A stretch of DNA of 64,000 bases from Cryptomeria japonica (GCF_030272615.1 NC_081414.1:520556185-520620184); one strand, 5' to 3'; shown: positions 47,814-60,336, counted from the first letter of the stretch. The notes: generated by a model not told the origin, from the sequence alone. Translations and numbers: made by a program.

Positions 47814-50640
47814 CTATAGATAGGATGATAGCTCCTCCGTTAGCCGATCATGACTCCATTGTGGAAGAAGCGATCGCTGATGTGTCCTTCTATTCCACGG
47901 CACCATGCACATTACGCCACTCCAAATGCGCTGCTGAAAAGTTCAAGATAACCTGAAAGTATGGGAGTCTGATGTGTTGGATACGTTTCTTCCACACTTC
48001 CTTGTCATGTTCACCTACGTAACCTTTTCTTTATGTGCCTCCATGTGATCAAAGCAGACTATCAGCATCGACTCTATCCTCAACACTTTTTCAAAGTCAT
48101 CAGTGGTAAGAGATTTTGTTTCTTTTACAAGCTGCACTCTTTCTTTGAAGATCTTGGCCATATCTACAGTGACTTCAATTGTTTTCCCATCTTACTTCAT
48201 GAGTCGTATATCAATGCACTTTAAATCCTTCTGCATTGTATCAATCAAATCCTTCAACCCTTTAAGTAATTTAGCAGATTCATCATGGCCTTGCCTAATA
48301 ATCCAATTTATCCATTTGACATTCTTTCTTGACACATAAAGCACATTATCATCCAGATTTTCCACTAGTTTCTCAGTTATGAATTTTATCACACCAAACT
48401 TCTGCACATCATTCATTTGGGCCAAGACGGCCACCCATTTGGTTCTTTCCTTCTCCCATGCAACAATTTCTAGCTCTAGTTATTTGCTCACAATTATGGT
48501 GTCTTCATATACTTTAACCAGGCTGACAATGTAGTCTGAACCTTGTTGTACAATAGAATCAATCCATTTATTGAATATTTCAGTTATCATGCAGCTCCTC
48601 TGGACTTGATCTAATAGATTCTAGTTCATCGATGATTTGGGATCAAAGGACAATGTCATCTAAGATAGTGGCTGAGGGCTTGGATGATGTATGGCGTTGA
48701 TGTACTCTGCCATTTGAGTGATGACCTATTTCGGCTCCTTTTTATCTTTCTCATCCTTCCAAGACCTAGATATCATCCTCTTTGTGGAGGATTTTAGGTG
48801 TTTAGCATCTTTCTCCCTTGAAGCAACTCCAAAATCAAATTTCTCCACAGTAAAATCATCTTAAGTGGCCTTCTCTGAATCTCTGTCTAAGATGGGTTTA
48901 GCTACTTCAGCCACCCAATGACCTGTTGTCTCATCCACTTCCACCATTGCCTGCGTTTTGAGCTTTTTTTGGTTTAGATACTTTCTTGATGCACTTCCTC
49001 ACCATATCCTCCTTGGGAATTGTAATAGGGACAACATTACATTTCTTCCCAATCGACGCTCCTAGCCATCGAGGAGTGTTGGAAGTTTCTTTAGATGGTG
49101 GAGGTGTCAGAGAATCCGATGAGTCAATAATAGTTAGAGTGCTCATTGGGTTTTTTCCATCTTCAAGTTCCTTACCTGCATCTATATCCTACAATGGAGG
49201 GTTATTCAATACTTGTTGATCCATTGTCACTTTAGTTTCTTCACCCAGATCCAAGTCTAAAACAATTTGGTTCACCACTAGTTCTCTACTCTTCTTTTTG
49301 CTCCTCAAGCGAGTAACTAAAATTGCTAAAGAATTTAATGGAGACCTCTTTGACCTTCTGAGTTGAACCTCTTCAATAATTGGCCTTGTGTCACCTGCAA
49401 TATCAATAATCTTGTTAGAGGAAGAAGTAGGAATCTCAGTTGTAGCACATGGACCAACTGTTAATTCATGGGGAGGCATGTTTGAATCCTTTTTGAACTT
49501 TCGATCCCTTAGCCATATTTACACTCTTCTTATGTCGTTGAAGGACTTGGATTGAATGCTTTCTTTCTCTATTTTATCCTAGTCAATTTCAGGAATTGGC
49601 TGCCCTTGAACCTTTTCATTGAATTCAGGATCTAAGACATCTTCCCCCTCCTCTTCTTGTACACTTGATACATTAATGGGAAATTTCATGGTAATAACCT
49701 ACTGTAGGGTGAACCTTGACCATAACCTCCTCCTCACTTCAAATTCATTGCCACAGTTTTTGCAGTAATCTTCTAACTAAGGTTCATGGAAGAAATGGTC
49801 ATCCACATTCAAATTTTCTACAGCATATCCCTTGTTGTCAAATTTTTGCCTAGCAATGTAAGGCTGAAGATTCATTTTCTTGAACTCCAATTCTAATTTC
49901 AAGGCATCAGATGCAGATTTACAACTGTAATATCCAAGTTCAATAGGAAAAACAACTTGAGATTTACCCTTTTTCCCTAATCTTTTGTCAATGTGAGCCA
50001 ATTGTCGGCTCACTTCAATTAGTACATAACTGTCAAAAGCATATCTAGGTAATTTGAATGGCTCACCTTCAAAACTGCCTACCCAGATATAAGTAAATCT
50101 AGAAAAGTGGATAAAATAACTTCCATAGATGCTAACCAGCTCCATGCCCTCTACTGACATTCTTTTATTAATATCCCCTTGCAATTCAAAAGCAATCCTT
50201 CCTGCGAAAACATCATTCCATCTAATGAAATACTTTGCATACTTTTGTTGTTGCAGGTATGGGTAATAGTCATAAAAATTCATTTTGTCTACCCATGGAT
50301 CATTATCAAATCCTTTCTAGTCCCTGGTATAGGCCAATATGTAGAACAAGTATGAAGACATGTAAAAGCTAGACATACCAACAAAGTTTCTCAAACCCTC
50401 ATGAAGCCTTTCAATGATAACCTTAGCCCAGTCGAGGTATTTCTCACCAGCTAATAACACCTGGATATAGAAGTACATCCAATCCTCCCAGTAGAAGGAG
50501 TGAGTTTCCTTTAAGTCTATTTAGCAGTATGACAATATCTCGTACCTCTGTGATGAAATGTTCCCTGGTAAGAGGCTTAGGTAACTGGTGTCGGGGATTC
50601 AAATTTCCAAGTAATTTCAAGCACCCTACTATTGGAAATG
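47814..50640 (-). pseudogene. ORF-B, unrecognised retroelement ORF (main part)
   Basis: Read right to left, the frame gives HFITEVYEILSYC, YWEDWMYFYIQVLLAGEKYL and IIERLHEGLRNFVGMSSFYM, then the intact 168-codon piece 50283-49777 (YFIRWNDVFAGRIAFELQG, RYAFDSYVLIEVSRQLAHID). It continues in the same frame to 49189 (QLRRSKRSPLNSLAILVTRL) and 48931. After a frameshift it runs from 48434 to TAG at 47814 (QMNDVQKFGVIKFITEKLVE, KWINWIIRQGHDESAKLLKG). Stops include TAA in the LSYC*ID stretch and TAG near 50320. The layout parallels ORF-A (HEGL, hydrophobic helix, FV(L/D)-type stretches, helical C terminus). The function is unknown. Confidence 0.6.
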
Positions 50641-53463
50641 GTGGTCACTTCATGGAAATGACACATAATGGATGATTAATAATTTGAACACCTAGAGTAA
50701 AAGAGGATATGAATAAATTAATTCCAATGGCCCCCATGAAAGACTAGTGTTTTTGATCTGTAGAAAAGATGATATGAACAGTGAATTACAATGAATGAAA
50801 CATGAAAATATAAGAAATACCCATTTCATAAAATCAAGTTTCCAAGCTCCAATAAAAATATTAGATCTATACAATGTGCTTTTGGTTGTAGACCATACAG
50901 AATACTGTAAGAAGGCTAAAAAGCCTGTTATTTCGACCTGCATGAAAGAATATGTTGACTTGGAATTAAAATCTATGCAAATGTCAACTCTGATGAAGAC
51001 CCATTTTAGAAGTGGATGTTTCCTACCACTAAAAAAAATTTCAGATTCGTATTTGAAGTTTAAGGCTACCGACCAAATGAAAACCTGAAAGATAGCTTAA
51101 AGAAAGCTTATTGACTAACTAGTTTTCATATTAATTTCAAAGGGTTTTGTTAATTTTAATGTAAAATGGTGACTTTTCTTCCCAAAAAGGGTATGGTGCC
51201 CATTAAACCACATATATAAGTGGTTAAAAAATGTAGATATGAGTGAGAGAAAGAAGAGGAAATAGAAGAGAAATATAATATAAACTCTGGACAAATACTA
51301 TAGCCTCTGGCATACTATTGTACCATTTTGAAACTCTAATAGAATCGGTTGTTTTCTCTGCATATGTGTTGTGGATCATCTCATCTACTATAGGTAGCTA
51401 TTTGTGATATTATCTAAAGTAGATAAGGTTATTTGTATTCTTACAGTGAAGTTTATGTTTCTATGTTATAAATTTGGATTAAAAATATCTACTCATGGAT
51501 TGTAATTTTTCCTTGTAGTTATTCCTTGAATGGTCCCTTAAGGTTAGGTTCAAATTCATTCAGGTAGTTAATGGGAAATTTCATGGTAATAACCTATTGT
51601 AGGGTGAACCTTTACCATAACCTCCTCCTCACTTCAAATTCATCGCCACAGTTTTCTCAGTAATCTTCTAACTGAGGTTCATGGAAGAAATGGTCATCCA
51701 CATTCAAATTTTCTACAACATATCCCTTGCTGTCAAATTTTTGCCTAGCAATGTAAGGCTGAAGATTCATTTTCTTGAACTCCAATTCTAGGTTCAAGGC
51801 GTCAGATACAGATTTACAATTGCAATATCCAAGTTCAATAGGAAAAACAACTCGAGATTTACCCTTTGTCCCTAATCTTTTGTCAATGTGAGCCAATTGT
51901 CGGCTCACTTCAATTAGTACATAACTGTCAAAAGCATATATGAGTAATTTGAATGGCTCGCCTTCAAAACCACCTACCCGGATATAAGTAAATCTAGAAA
52001 AGTGGATGAAATAACTTCCATAGATGCTAACCAGCTCCATGGCCTCTACTGACATTCTTTTATTAATATCCCCTTGCAATTCAAAAGCAAGCCTTCATGC
52101 GAAAACATCATTCCATCTAATGAAATACTTTGCATACTTTTGTTGTTGTAGGTATGGGTAATAATCATAAAAATTCATTTTGTCTACCCATGGATCATTA
52201 TGAAATCCTTTCTAGTCCCTGGTATAGGCCAATATGTAGAACAAGTATGAAGACATGTAAAAGCTGGACATACCAACAAAGTTTATCAAACCCTCATGAA
52301 GCCTTTCAGCAATAACCTGAGCCCAATCGAGGTATTTCTCACCAGTTAATAACACCTAGATATAGAAGTACATCCAATCCTCCCAGTAGAAGGAGTGAGT
52401 TTCCTTTAATTCTATTTAGTAGTATGATGATATCTCACACCTCTGTGATGAAATGTTCCCTGGTAAGAGGCTTAGGTAACCGGTGTTGGGGATTCAAATT
52501 TCCAAGTAATTTCAAGCACCTTACTATTGAAAATGGTGGTCACTTCATGGAAATGACACATAATGGATGATTAATGATTTGAACACCTAGAGTAAAGGAG
52601 GATATGAATAAATTAATTCCAATGGCCCCCATGAACGACTAGTGTTTTTGATCTGTAGAAAAGATGATATGAACAATGAATTACAATGAATGAAACATGA
52701 AAATATAAGAAATACCCATTTCATAAAATAAAGTCTCCAAGCTCCAATAAAAATATTAGATCTGTACAATGTGCTTTTGGATGTAGACCATACAGAAGAC
52801 AGTAAGAAGGCTGAAAAGCCTGTTATTTCGACCTGCATGAAAGAAGATGTCGACTTGGAATTAAAATGTATGCAAATGTCAACTCTGATGAAGACCCATT
52901 TTAGAAGTGGATGTTTCCTACCACCAAAACAAATTTTAGATTCGTATTTGAAGTTTAAGGCTTCCAACCAAATGAAAAAAGATAGCTTAAAGAAAGCTTA
53001 TTGACTAACTAGTTTGCATATTAATTTCAAAGGGTTTTGTTAATTTTAATGTAAAATGGTGACTTTTCACCCCAAAAGGGGTATGGTGCCCATTAAACCA
53101 CATATATAAGTGGTTAAAAATGTAGATATGAGTGAGAGAAAGAAGAGGAAATAGAAGAGAAATATAATATAAACTCCGGACAAATACTATAGCCTCTGGC
53201 ATACTATTGTACCATTTTGAAACTCTAATAGAATCAGTTGTTTTCTTTGCATATGTGTTGTGGATCATCTCATCTTCTATAAGTAGTTGTTTGTGATATT
53301 ATCTAAAGTAGATAAGGTTATTTGTATTCTTACAGTGAAGTTTATGTTTCTATGTTATAAATTTGGATTAAAAAGATCTACTTGTGGATTGTAATTCTTC
53401 CTTGTAGTTATTCCTTGAATGGTCCCTTAAGGTTAGGGTTAAATTCATTTAGGCGGTTTATGA
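49676..53463. repeat. 1.9-kb direct tandem duplication
   Basis: Copy 1 (49676-51570) and copy 2 (51571-about 53463) repeat with a period of 1895 bp and a few percent divergence. The unit covers the 5' half of ORF-B and about 900 bases upstream of it. Both copies share the stop in the LSYC/SYY*I(D/E)L stretch and the stop after AYTRD. Confidence 0.9.
51657..52550 (-). pseudogene. ORF-B duplicate (partial)
   Basis: This is the second copy of the ORF-B 5' half within the tandem duplication. It contains the 140-codon frame 52079-51657 (RMSVEAMELVSIYGSYFIHF, SYVLIEVSRQLAHIDKRLG) and upstream pieces to about 52550. Divergence from copy 1 includes both synonymous-type and coding changes. Its 3' part ends at the duplication junction, so it is truncated. 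Confidence 0.65.
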
Positions 53464-53879
53464 TATAAAAATTTAGCAGATCTCATAAGAAACAGTAACT
53501 GACAGATTTAGCAAAGGGGGTAAATTTAAAAACTATCTCACAAATCATACATTAAATCCTAGAGAAATATAAGACTCTGTAGCCCAAATAACAGGAAAGG
53601 CACTAGTCATTCACAAATCATAACTTTTTACCATATCAATTACCTTTACTTTAAAGCAATAGGAATAGTTGAGTAGGAAATATAGAATAAACTAGCAATA
53701 GTGTAAATATATAAATTTCAAGTGCAAATATCAAAAAGCTTTCACAAATAACCATCTTGAACTTATCTAAAAGCTACATATCCTAGGAACCTATTCCATT
53801 CTGAGGTAGGGAAGAACTTAGATCAAGACACTCAATTTGCTATAAAAAGCACTAGTCATCGAAAGCCACTAGTCAAAAG

Positions 53880-54515
53880 GTATACCTACCTAGGTCTTGT
53901 AGATCCTAAAGTGAGAGAGTTAGTAACCAAATAGGTTCACTCTGTAAGTTGGCCAAGTCAAATTGGAAGGTTTGATCATAGGAGTTGGCATTTCCTTATA
54001 ACCCATCCAATCTGTTGATTTGGGTTCCAACATCCGGGACCCCCCTTTTTGAACCTTCAGAAGCCAATTCCTTGCAATAACGCTTCTATATGTGTTTTTC
54101 TTCTTAGATAAAAATGCATATGAGGTCCCAATTGACTAGTCCTCGTATGGCTCCTTATGTGGGATCTCCATCGTAGCCATTACTATCTCTCTATTAATCT
54201 CCACCAACAACTTGCCACTACTCATTCTAATGCACTTGTTATCAGCATCATATCTGTTCATGCACGTTGTTACCAAATCTGGACAAGGAGCAACGGTTGG
54301 AAAAGCAGCAACTTCCATCATGCCACTTCATACTATCCTCTCCATCATTGAACCTACTCCAAGGTTTTTAGCCCTTTTCAAGAAATCTCCCAAGTCAGCT
54401 TGGGCCAAACAGGTGTCATCCAACTCTGAAAGTATACTCACCAAGCATGATATTCGACCAAGTTTTGGAAGTATTGGCCTCATTGAGGCCACTTTTACAT
54501 TAAACAACAATTCCT
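53880..54515 (-). pseudogene. ORF-B upstream piece
   Basis: Two frames in register, 54510-54328 and 54321-54136, are separated by a single stop and can be followed leftward to about 53880. Readable parts are LPKLGRISCLVSILSELDD, FLKRAKNLGVGSMMERIV and NREIVMATMEIPHKEPYED. Beyond it on the minus strand come the duplicated 1.9-kb block and then ORF-B. It may be the N-terminal part of ORF-B displaced by non-coding or intron sequence. That link is an inference from order and strand only. Confidence 0.4.
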
Positions 54516-54991
54516 AAACAAGACAAAATTCTATTCCAAAACAAAAGATCTCTCCTACTCTGACCGACCTTCTGAGCTAAAAACATAGTAGAGGGAGATT
54601 ATCAAAACTCACCTATAACTACCATGAAATTTGTGAAACCCTCGACAGAATGGAGCTGAAATTACCTTTGGCATCTCTGGCTCCTTCATTAATAGCAGCT
54701 ACAACTTTTAAAATTTTGAGAATTCACATTTCTTTTTAAAACAAACGGGAAAAGAGTTGAGAAAGATGTACACACGCCTCATAATGATTCATTCGAATGT
54801 GTGAGATAATAGTGATATGATAGGAACCTGACACTTTCTTAATTACCTATCAACTCCACACAAACGGTTAATGAATTCATGATTTCTTTCTAAATTTAGA
54901 ATTTTAAACTATAAGATGCCGGGAATATTCTTTTTTTCCGCACCACCTTCAGTATTATTAAAGTCTTTAGAGCCAACTTGGAATGAACCTT
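54516..54991. other. No gene seen
   Basis: Spacer between the ORF-B upstream piece and palindrome array B. No motif is recognised. Confidence 0.5.
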
Positions 54992-55411
54992 TTGAACCTT
55001 GAACCAACTTGCGAAGATTTCAATGGTTCAAGTTCAATTCAAGGAGATAGAACAAAGAATTCTCAACCTACAGCTCAAAACAACATTGAGAATGAGCAAA
55101 GACCTTTAACAAATAGAAAGGGAAGTTTTGAACCTTGAACCTTGATCGATTTGTAAATAGTTCAAAGTTCAAGTTCAAAACCGACTTAACACGTTCACAT
55201 TTTCTCATTAAATAACATTACATAGCTGCGACTCATGCAAGAGAACCAATTGAACCTTGAACCAAAAAGGTTCAAGGGGTCAAATTTCAATACAAATTAC
55301 AACAATGTGGTTGCCTAACCATAATACAAAGCCATGAAGAGCATTACTTAAAGCGCTCTTTGAACCTTGAACCTTTGAACTATGAAAAGGTTCAATGACT
55401 TAGGTTCAAAG
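54992..55411 (-). repeat. Palindrome array B (GAACCTTGAACC stems)
   Basis: Four inverted repeats share TTGAACCTTGAAC on the left arm and GTTCAAGTTCAA or GGTTCAA on the right. They lie at 54992-55037, 55125-55181 (arms GTTTTGAACCTTGAAC and GTTCAAGTTCAAAAC), 55250-55283 and 55358-55411 (CTTTGAACCT and AGGTTCAAAG). Loops range from about 5 to 30 bases. The array lies between the Gypsy-3 integrase end and the ORF-B upstream piece. Confidence 0.8.
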
Positions 55412-55668
55412 AAAGGAAACATAAGACCAAAAGAGGAAAGAAACACCAAAGGTGATCTCTGAGTTTGAAATTTAATGAAAAATTGAGGGGGGGATAACAT
55501 TGGCTATGACTGGGGACTAGGACGACAAGGGACCTAGATAGAACCCTGGGATCTCTGGTTTCACAAACAAGCCTTATTCATTGGTATCGAAACAAACACA
55601 AAAATGAAATAGAAACAACAAACTAAACAAACCAAAACTTATGTACAAGACTCATGAGAGACTCTCGC
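55412..55668 (-). other. Sequence just downstream of Gypsy-3 pol
   Basis: No gene is present. A G-run (GAGGGGGGGATAAC at 55487) is on the plus strand, so it is not a usable polypurine tract for the minus-strand element. No 3' LTR start could be placed. Confidence 0.4.
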
Positions 55669-56827
55669 TTACAATTGATATAGCTTCAAATCTTGCCCAT
55701 TATAGGTCAGGGGAAGAACAAAACCATCTTGATATGATAATTTGAAAGAGTTAGGGCCTTTTACCTCCTAAATTAGAAATGGTCCTTTCCACAAAGATTC
55801 AAACTTCTTATGTGCCCCTTTTGGTTCCCTTCTTCTATCCCAAAGCAAAACCTGATCACCTAGCATGAATTTTCATGGCCTGGCTCACCTGTCAAATATT
55901 TTTTTGACCCTCGTTTGATGTTCTGTGATCCGATCAACTAGCTTGTCCCTTTCTTCATCAATCCTCATCAAATGCATAATCCTTTTCTTCAGAGAATCCT
56001 GAAAATACACATCCTCAATGAAACTCTGTAACTTGGAAGCCGCAAGTTCTAAGGGAAGTGCCACCTGAGCACCCATGCCATATACCAATTCAAAAGGTGA
56101 CATCCCTATAGCTCTTTTCGAAGATGTATGATCTTCCCAAAGAGCTTCATACAATCTTTTGTGCTAGTCTTTGAAGTTTTCAATCGCCAATTTCTTCATA
56201 ATATTTATGAGATTTTTATTACTCAACTCTGCTTGGCCGTTACCCTGATGGTAATAATCTGAAGAGGGAGAGAGAGATATCCCATGATCATAACAAAACA
56301 ATTAAATCTCAACAAAAGAGAAGTTAGTTGCATTATCAGGAACTCTAAATCGAACCAGAATATTTTCTTTAAAAAAACTACAAACAATCTTAGAAGTTGT
56401 CTTCCACACTGGAATAGCTCCAACCCATTTGGTGAAGTAATCTGTGGCTATCAGTATGTGTATATACCCTGCACTTGAGGTAGGCGACAAGGGACCTATA
56501 AAATCAAAAGCCCACTTTTTGAATGGTTCATCCACAACTACTGGTCGAAGAGGTAATGCTGCAAGTTGTGGTTTACTTGTGAATAATTTACACTTCTCAC
56601 ACTTGGCTACCCATGTGTATGCATCTTTGAACATACCTGGCCAATAATAACAATTTCTCAAGATTTTGTAAGTAGTTACTATTGATGAAAAATGACCACC
56701 ACAAGATTCATCATGAAAGGTCTTCAACAGTGACTCTTGAAGTGACTTATCCACACAATGCAAGAAAGTTCCATCCAATCCCTTTTTGTATAGCACATCA
56801 TCAAAAATGACATATTTGGTAGCCTTT
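55669..56827 (-). pseudogene. Gypsy-3 integrase (3' end of pol)
   Basis: Integrase inserts element DNA into chromosomes. From the insertion junction at 56827 one frame runs to TAA at 55669. It shows the HHCC zinc region (FHDESCGGHF, WVAKCEKC), the core with WAFDFIGPL and VPDNATNFSF for the two Asp, and GNGQAELSNKN for the Glu. The late integrase stretch (RLYEALWEDHTSSKRAIG, SPFELVYGMGAQVALP) and a C-terminal part (KFMLGDQVLLWDRRREPKG) follow. In-frame stops lie near 56291 (TAA), 56160 (TAG), 55880 and 55868 (TGA) and 55770 (TAG). The frame continues exactly across the inserted 4.6-kb element from 61429. Confidence 0.9.
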
Positions 56828-59800
56828 TGTGAGGCCCTACCCCGACCCATCCTATCTCTTCAGTTATTTTCATTTTGGAACTATTTTGGATGCTAGTTTT
56901 GACACATTATGGATAGAGAACTTTACATGGTCCCACAATTTTGGTAACATGGATATATATGGATGCTTCATTTCTATGCCTTGTGGATTATAGAATATTA
57001 TATGATTCTAGATTAGGGTAATATTGTGATGATGCAGGTTATTATCTGAATTTTAGGATTTGTTATAATGTTAGAAAAATGTTCGCATATCTTGTAGATG
57101 GATCAAATTTTGAGGATTATGATGAAATTGCTTTGATTTGTGACAAATCGTATTTTATAATGTCAAGTCCTTGCAGAATGAATGTATTGTATTATGATTT
57201 TGTGTTATATATTATATGAGGCTATTTGGGAAATACTAATGTTTAAATTGAGATGTGCAGGAAATTATCCATGTGACCATGGAAATATTAGGGAGAATCA
57301 AGCCTAGGCCTATGTGCGTTAGTAAAACCAGGGGTTGTCTATTTGGAGAGACAACACCCCGTATGTATTGTATTTTATTCGTAAATGTAAAATGTTGCAT
57401 GAGTGTAAATTGTAATTATTGAATTGTTTAAATTGTTTTAGGGACAATTGCCATGTATGTAATTGTGATGTGGAATTATGTTGAAGTGTCACTTGACACC
57501 TATGTAGTATGTTGTGTTGGCAAATTGTCTTGTCACCTTTTTGGAAAGTTTTATTTTTGTTAATTGTTATATCTCCTAATTATCCTTGAAGGAACCAAGA
57601 AATCTAGGTTAGTGAGCCACAAGGAAGGTCAACTCAGAGTTGACCCGTAGGTTAACTTCAGGTGGACTTTCTGAAGGTCAAATCAACTCCTAGAGTCAAT
57701 TTTAGAGCTTTTCTATTAGGCCTCATGGGGTACCTATGGGTGAAGGCCAAAATTGGCCATGTGTCTTTCCCTTAGGACTTGTTTAACCACCCAAAAAAGT
57801 GGTTTTCCCAAGATGGACGAATTCCATCCATAGGAGTGCCATCCTTGGTAGGATAACCTTCTTGGAGATAGTAATCCCTCTTCCCCATTTCATTTCCCTT
57901 CTCTAGACACCTAGGTTAGGGAGTGTGTAAGACCTAGGGAAGACCAACCCAATGGGGGATCTCTCACTCTATCCAAGAGGTTGGAAGGAGTGAGAGAGGC
58001 CTTCTTAGGCTAAGAATGGAAGCTTAGTGAGCTAATCACCCACTCTCCATCCTTGGAGATTTTTGGAAAAACTTGGGAGAAAAAAAAAAGAAACCAGTTT
58101 TAGGAATAGAGGAATTTGGGGGGGGCCAAAGAATTGCAGAAAGTTGTGTGGATTGGGCAGCTCATCTCCAACTAAAATTAGCATACCTATTGGCAGGATA
58201 AGGTTAGTTTTTATCTCCTCTTGTTTATGTTGTTTATGTTAGTTTATGTTGTTTGTTGAAGGAAAGAAATGCTTGTAAAGGGAGTGTTTATGTAAATTGT
58301 TGTTGGAAAAAAAAGAAGTGTAGTTTCATTTCTATGTTTTTTGTTTGTGTTCTTGTTTTGGGAGTGTCCAAGATCTTCTACTCTTGGGAGAGTAAGATGA
58401 TCTTGGGGTGGAAGAAGCATGACAGCCTTGGGTGAGAGGCTCTCCTTAAGGAGAGTGGTCTCAAGGGTGTCCTTTGTGACCCTTGTTGCATAGCCTTGTG
58501 TATGCATTTGGGGGTCATAAGGGGAGAGAATATGGCTTTGAGCCTTTGGGGGGCATAAGGTGTGTGGGATGAATCTATTGTGTATTTTGTGTTGCCATGA
58601 GGTGGCTTGAGTTATATTTTGGCTGCAGTCTCCCCAATGGTACTTGGTCCACTTCCACCCATAGATTGATCATCACAAAGTGTGGTGAAAGTGTAGCTTG
58701 GGATGGGAAGGTGTATGTTTGTGTGTTTGCCCTATTGTTGTGTTGTATTGCTTGGTTGTAACCCCATCTAGGTCTTGATTCTCCTAGCTCGGGGGTGGCT
58801 TCTGGTAAGCCTAGGCTGGGAGGTGAGCATCCCATGGTCACAGTCCTAAATTTAACTTGCAGGTGGCTTGGAAACAGACTAGGAGTTGCAGATTGTGTTG
58901 TTGCAGAGTTTTGTTCAGATTTCAGATTTCCATTAAATGCAGAAAAGCAAAGAAAGAAATGTAACCTTATGATTTGTAAAAAAAGAAAGGGGAAAAGAGA
59001 AAGTGCATACGTAAATATAGAGCTTAAGTTGATTTTCTTCCTGTTTAAATAAATGTATTCTTTATTTGCTGTGTAAAGATTAGAAAAAAAAAAGAGACTG
59101 TTAGATTATTTACCCATTTTTTTTATTTGGGCTATTGTAACTTATCATTCTGGAAAGCAATGTAACTTTTATTATATTTTGATGTCTAATGTGTTTGTTG
59201 TAGCCTACATTTAAATCTGGTCTATTCACTAGTTTATTTACTGCAATGTTAAAGAAAGGAAAAGAAAAATGCATTAGGACTCCCTATTTACTTGCATAGT
59301 TTAAATTCTGTTGGTTTATGACTGTTAAAACAAAAAAAAAAAGGGAGAACCAGAATTGTTTTACTTCTGTAGAAAGTTTAAATAAAAGGAAGAAGAAAAT
59401 AGACCTATTCTAAATGCTGTTAGAAGACTAAAAATAGAATGTAAATGGTTAAAATCTCAAATCAATATAAGGGTTTTTAGCCCTATTATTCCAACATATA
59501 ATTATATATATCTATAGGTATATAAGTATATATATTGAAAATATATACCTATATATATAAAAATATATATATAAGCTTCCTATATGTGCATACCCCTGTA
59601 ACAACAAAATAAAAGATACATTCTGAACTTGTGCATCCCTGTTATAGAATATATAAAAGATTATATACTGTTGTGTTTAAAATATAATGCAGAATAAACT
59701 TCTTAATATATATATATATATATATATATATTCTGCATCTAAAAATATACTCTGTGGATGCCTGTAGAAGAAAATATTTTCATATTCATAAATGATATTG

Positions 59801-59926
59801 TGCACCGTGTGTATATATATATATAATATACATTTGACATTCAAAAAAACTCATCACATAATTTTTACCCCCACGAAATATTTAAATGAAAACAAAAAAA
59901 AGGGAGTAATAATAACACTGGCCGAA
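56828..59926. other. Left part of the 4.6-kb insertion, no gene seen
   Basis: AT-rich to mixed sequence with short frames only (87, 88, 85 and 75 codons) and no domain. It includes an A/T-rich stretch at 59480-59830 with TATATA runs, notably (AT)12 at 59706-59731. Confidence 0.5.
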
Positions 59927-60177
59927 CCACTGTGTGTAAACACAATGGATGGCTCTCGGGCCGCGCCACTGTGTTTACCCATAGTGGACGGCACGGTAAA
60001 GCTGAGCCACTGTGTGTAAACACAGTGGGTGGCGCTCGGGCCGCGCCACTGTGCTTACCCACAGTGGACGGCACGGAGGGTGCCGCCACTGTGTGTAAGC
60101 ACAGTGGATGGTCCGTGGCCGCCACTGTACTTATACATAGTGGACGTCACCGCCGTCACTGTGTATAAACACAGTGG
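59927..60177. repeat. Palindrome array C (CCACTGTG...CACAGTGG)
   Basis: Seven 22-bp palindromes lie at 59927, 59966, 60007, 60046, 60086, 60122 and 60156. They have 8-base stems CCACTGTG/CACAGTGG (some with one or two changes) and 6-base loops. Spacing is 34-41 bases. Two loop types alternate (TGTAAA and TTTACC/CTTACC) with two kinds of GC-rich spacer (GGATGGCTCTCGGGCCGCG and GGACGGCACGG), so the true unit is about 80 bp with two hairpins. The block is strikingly GC-rich in AT-rich surroundings. Open frames here only reflect the repeats. Confidence 0.9.
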
Positions 60178-60336
60178 TGACCGGGAGAGCCCTGCGCCGC
60201 CTCCTCCTCTCATTTCCCCCCCCTCTACAAAAAAAACTCTGCTTGCTACCCTCCACCGTGCCCTAGCTTCGTCGTACCTGTGATCTCCAAACCACAAAAC
60301 AAAGGGGGACAAACAATAAAATAAAGGGGTTTAATA

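Noticed and set aside
59927-60177. Regularly spaced repeats resembling a CRISPR array
   Set aside because: Spacers are themselves repeated, units are palindromic and alternating, no cas gene exists, and the setting is a plant retrotransposon.
59792-60312. Several overlapping frames on both strands with LCVNTV/PLCLHTV repeats
   Set aside because: They are translations of palindrome array C in different frames. The DNA repeat explains them.
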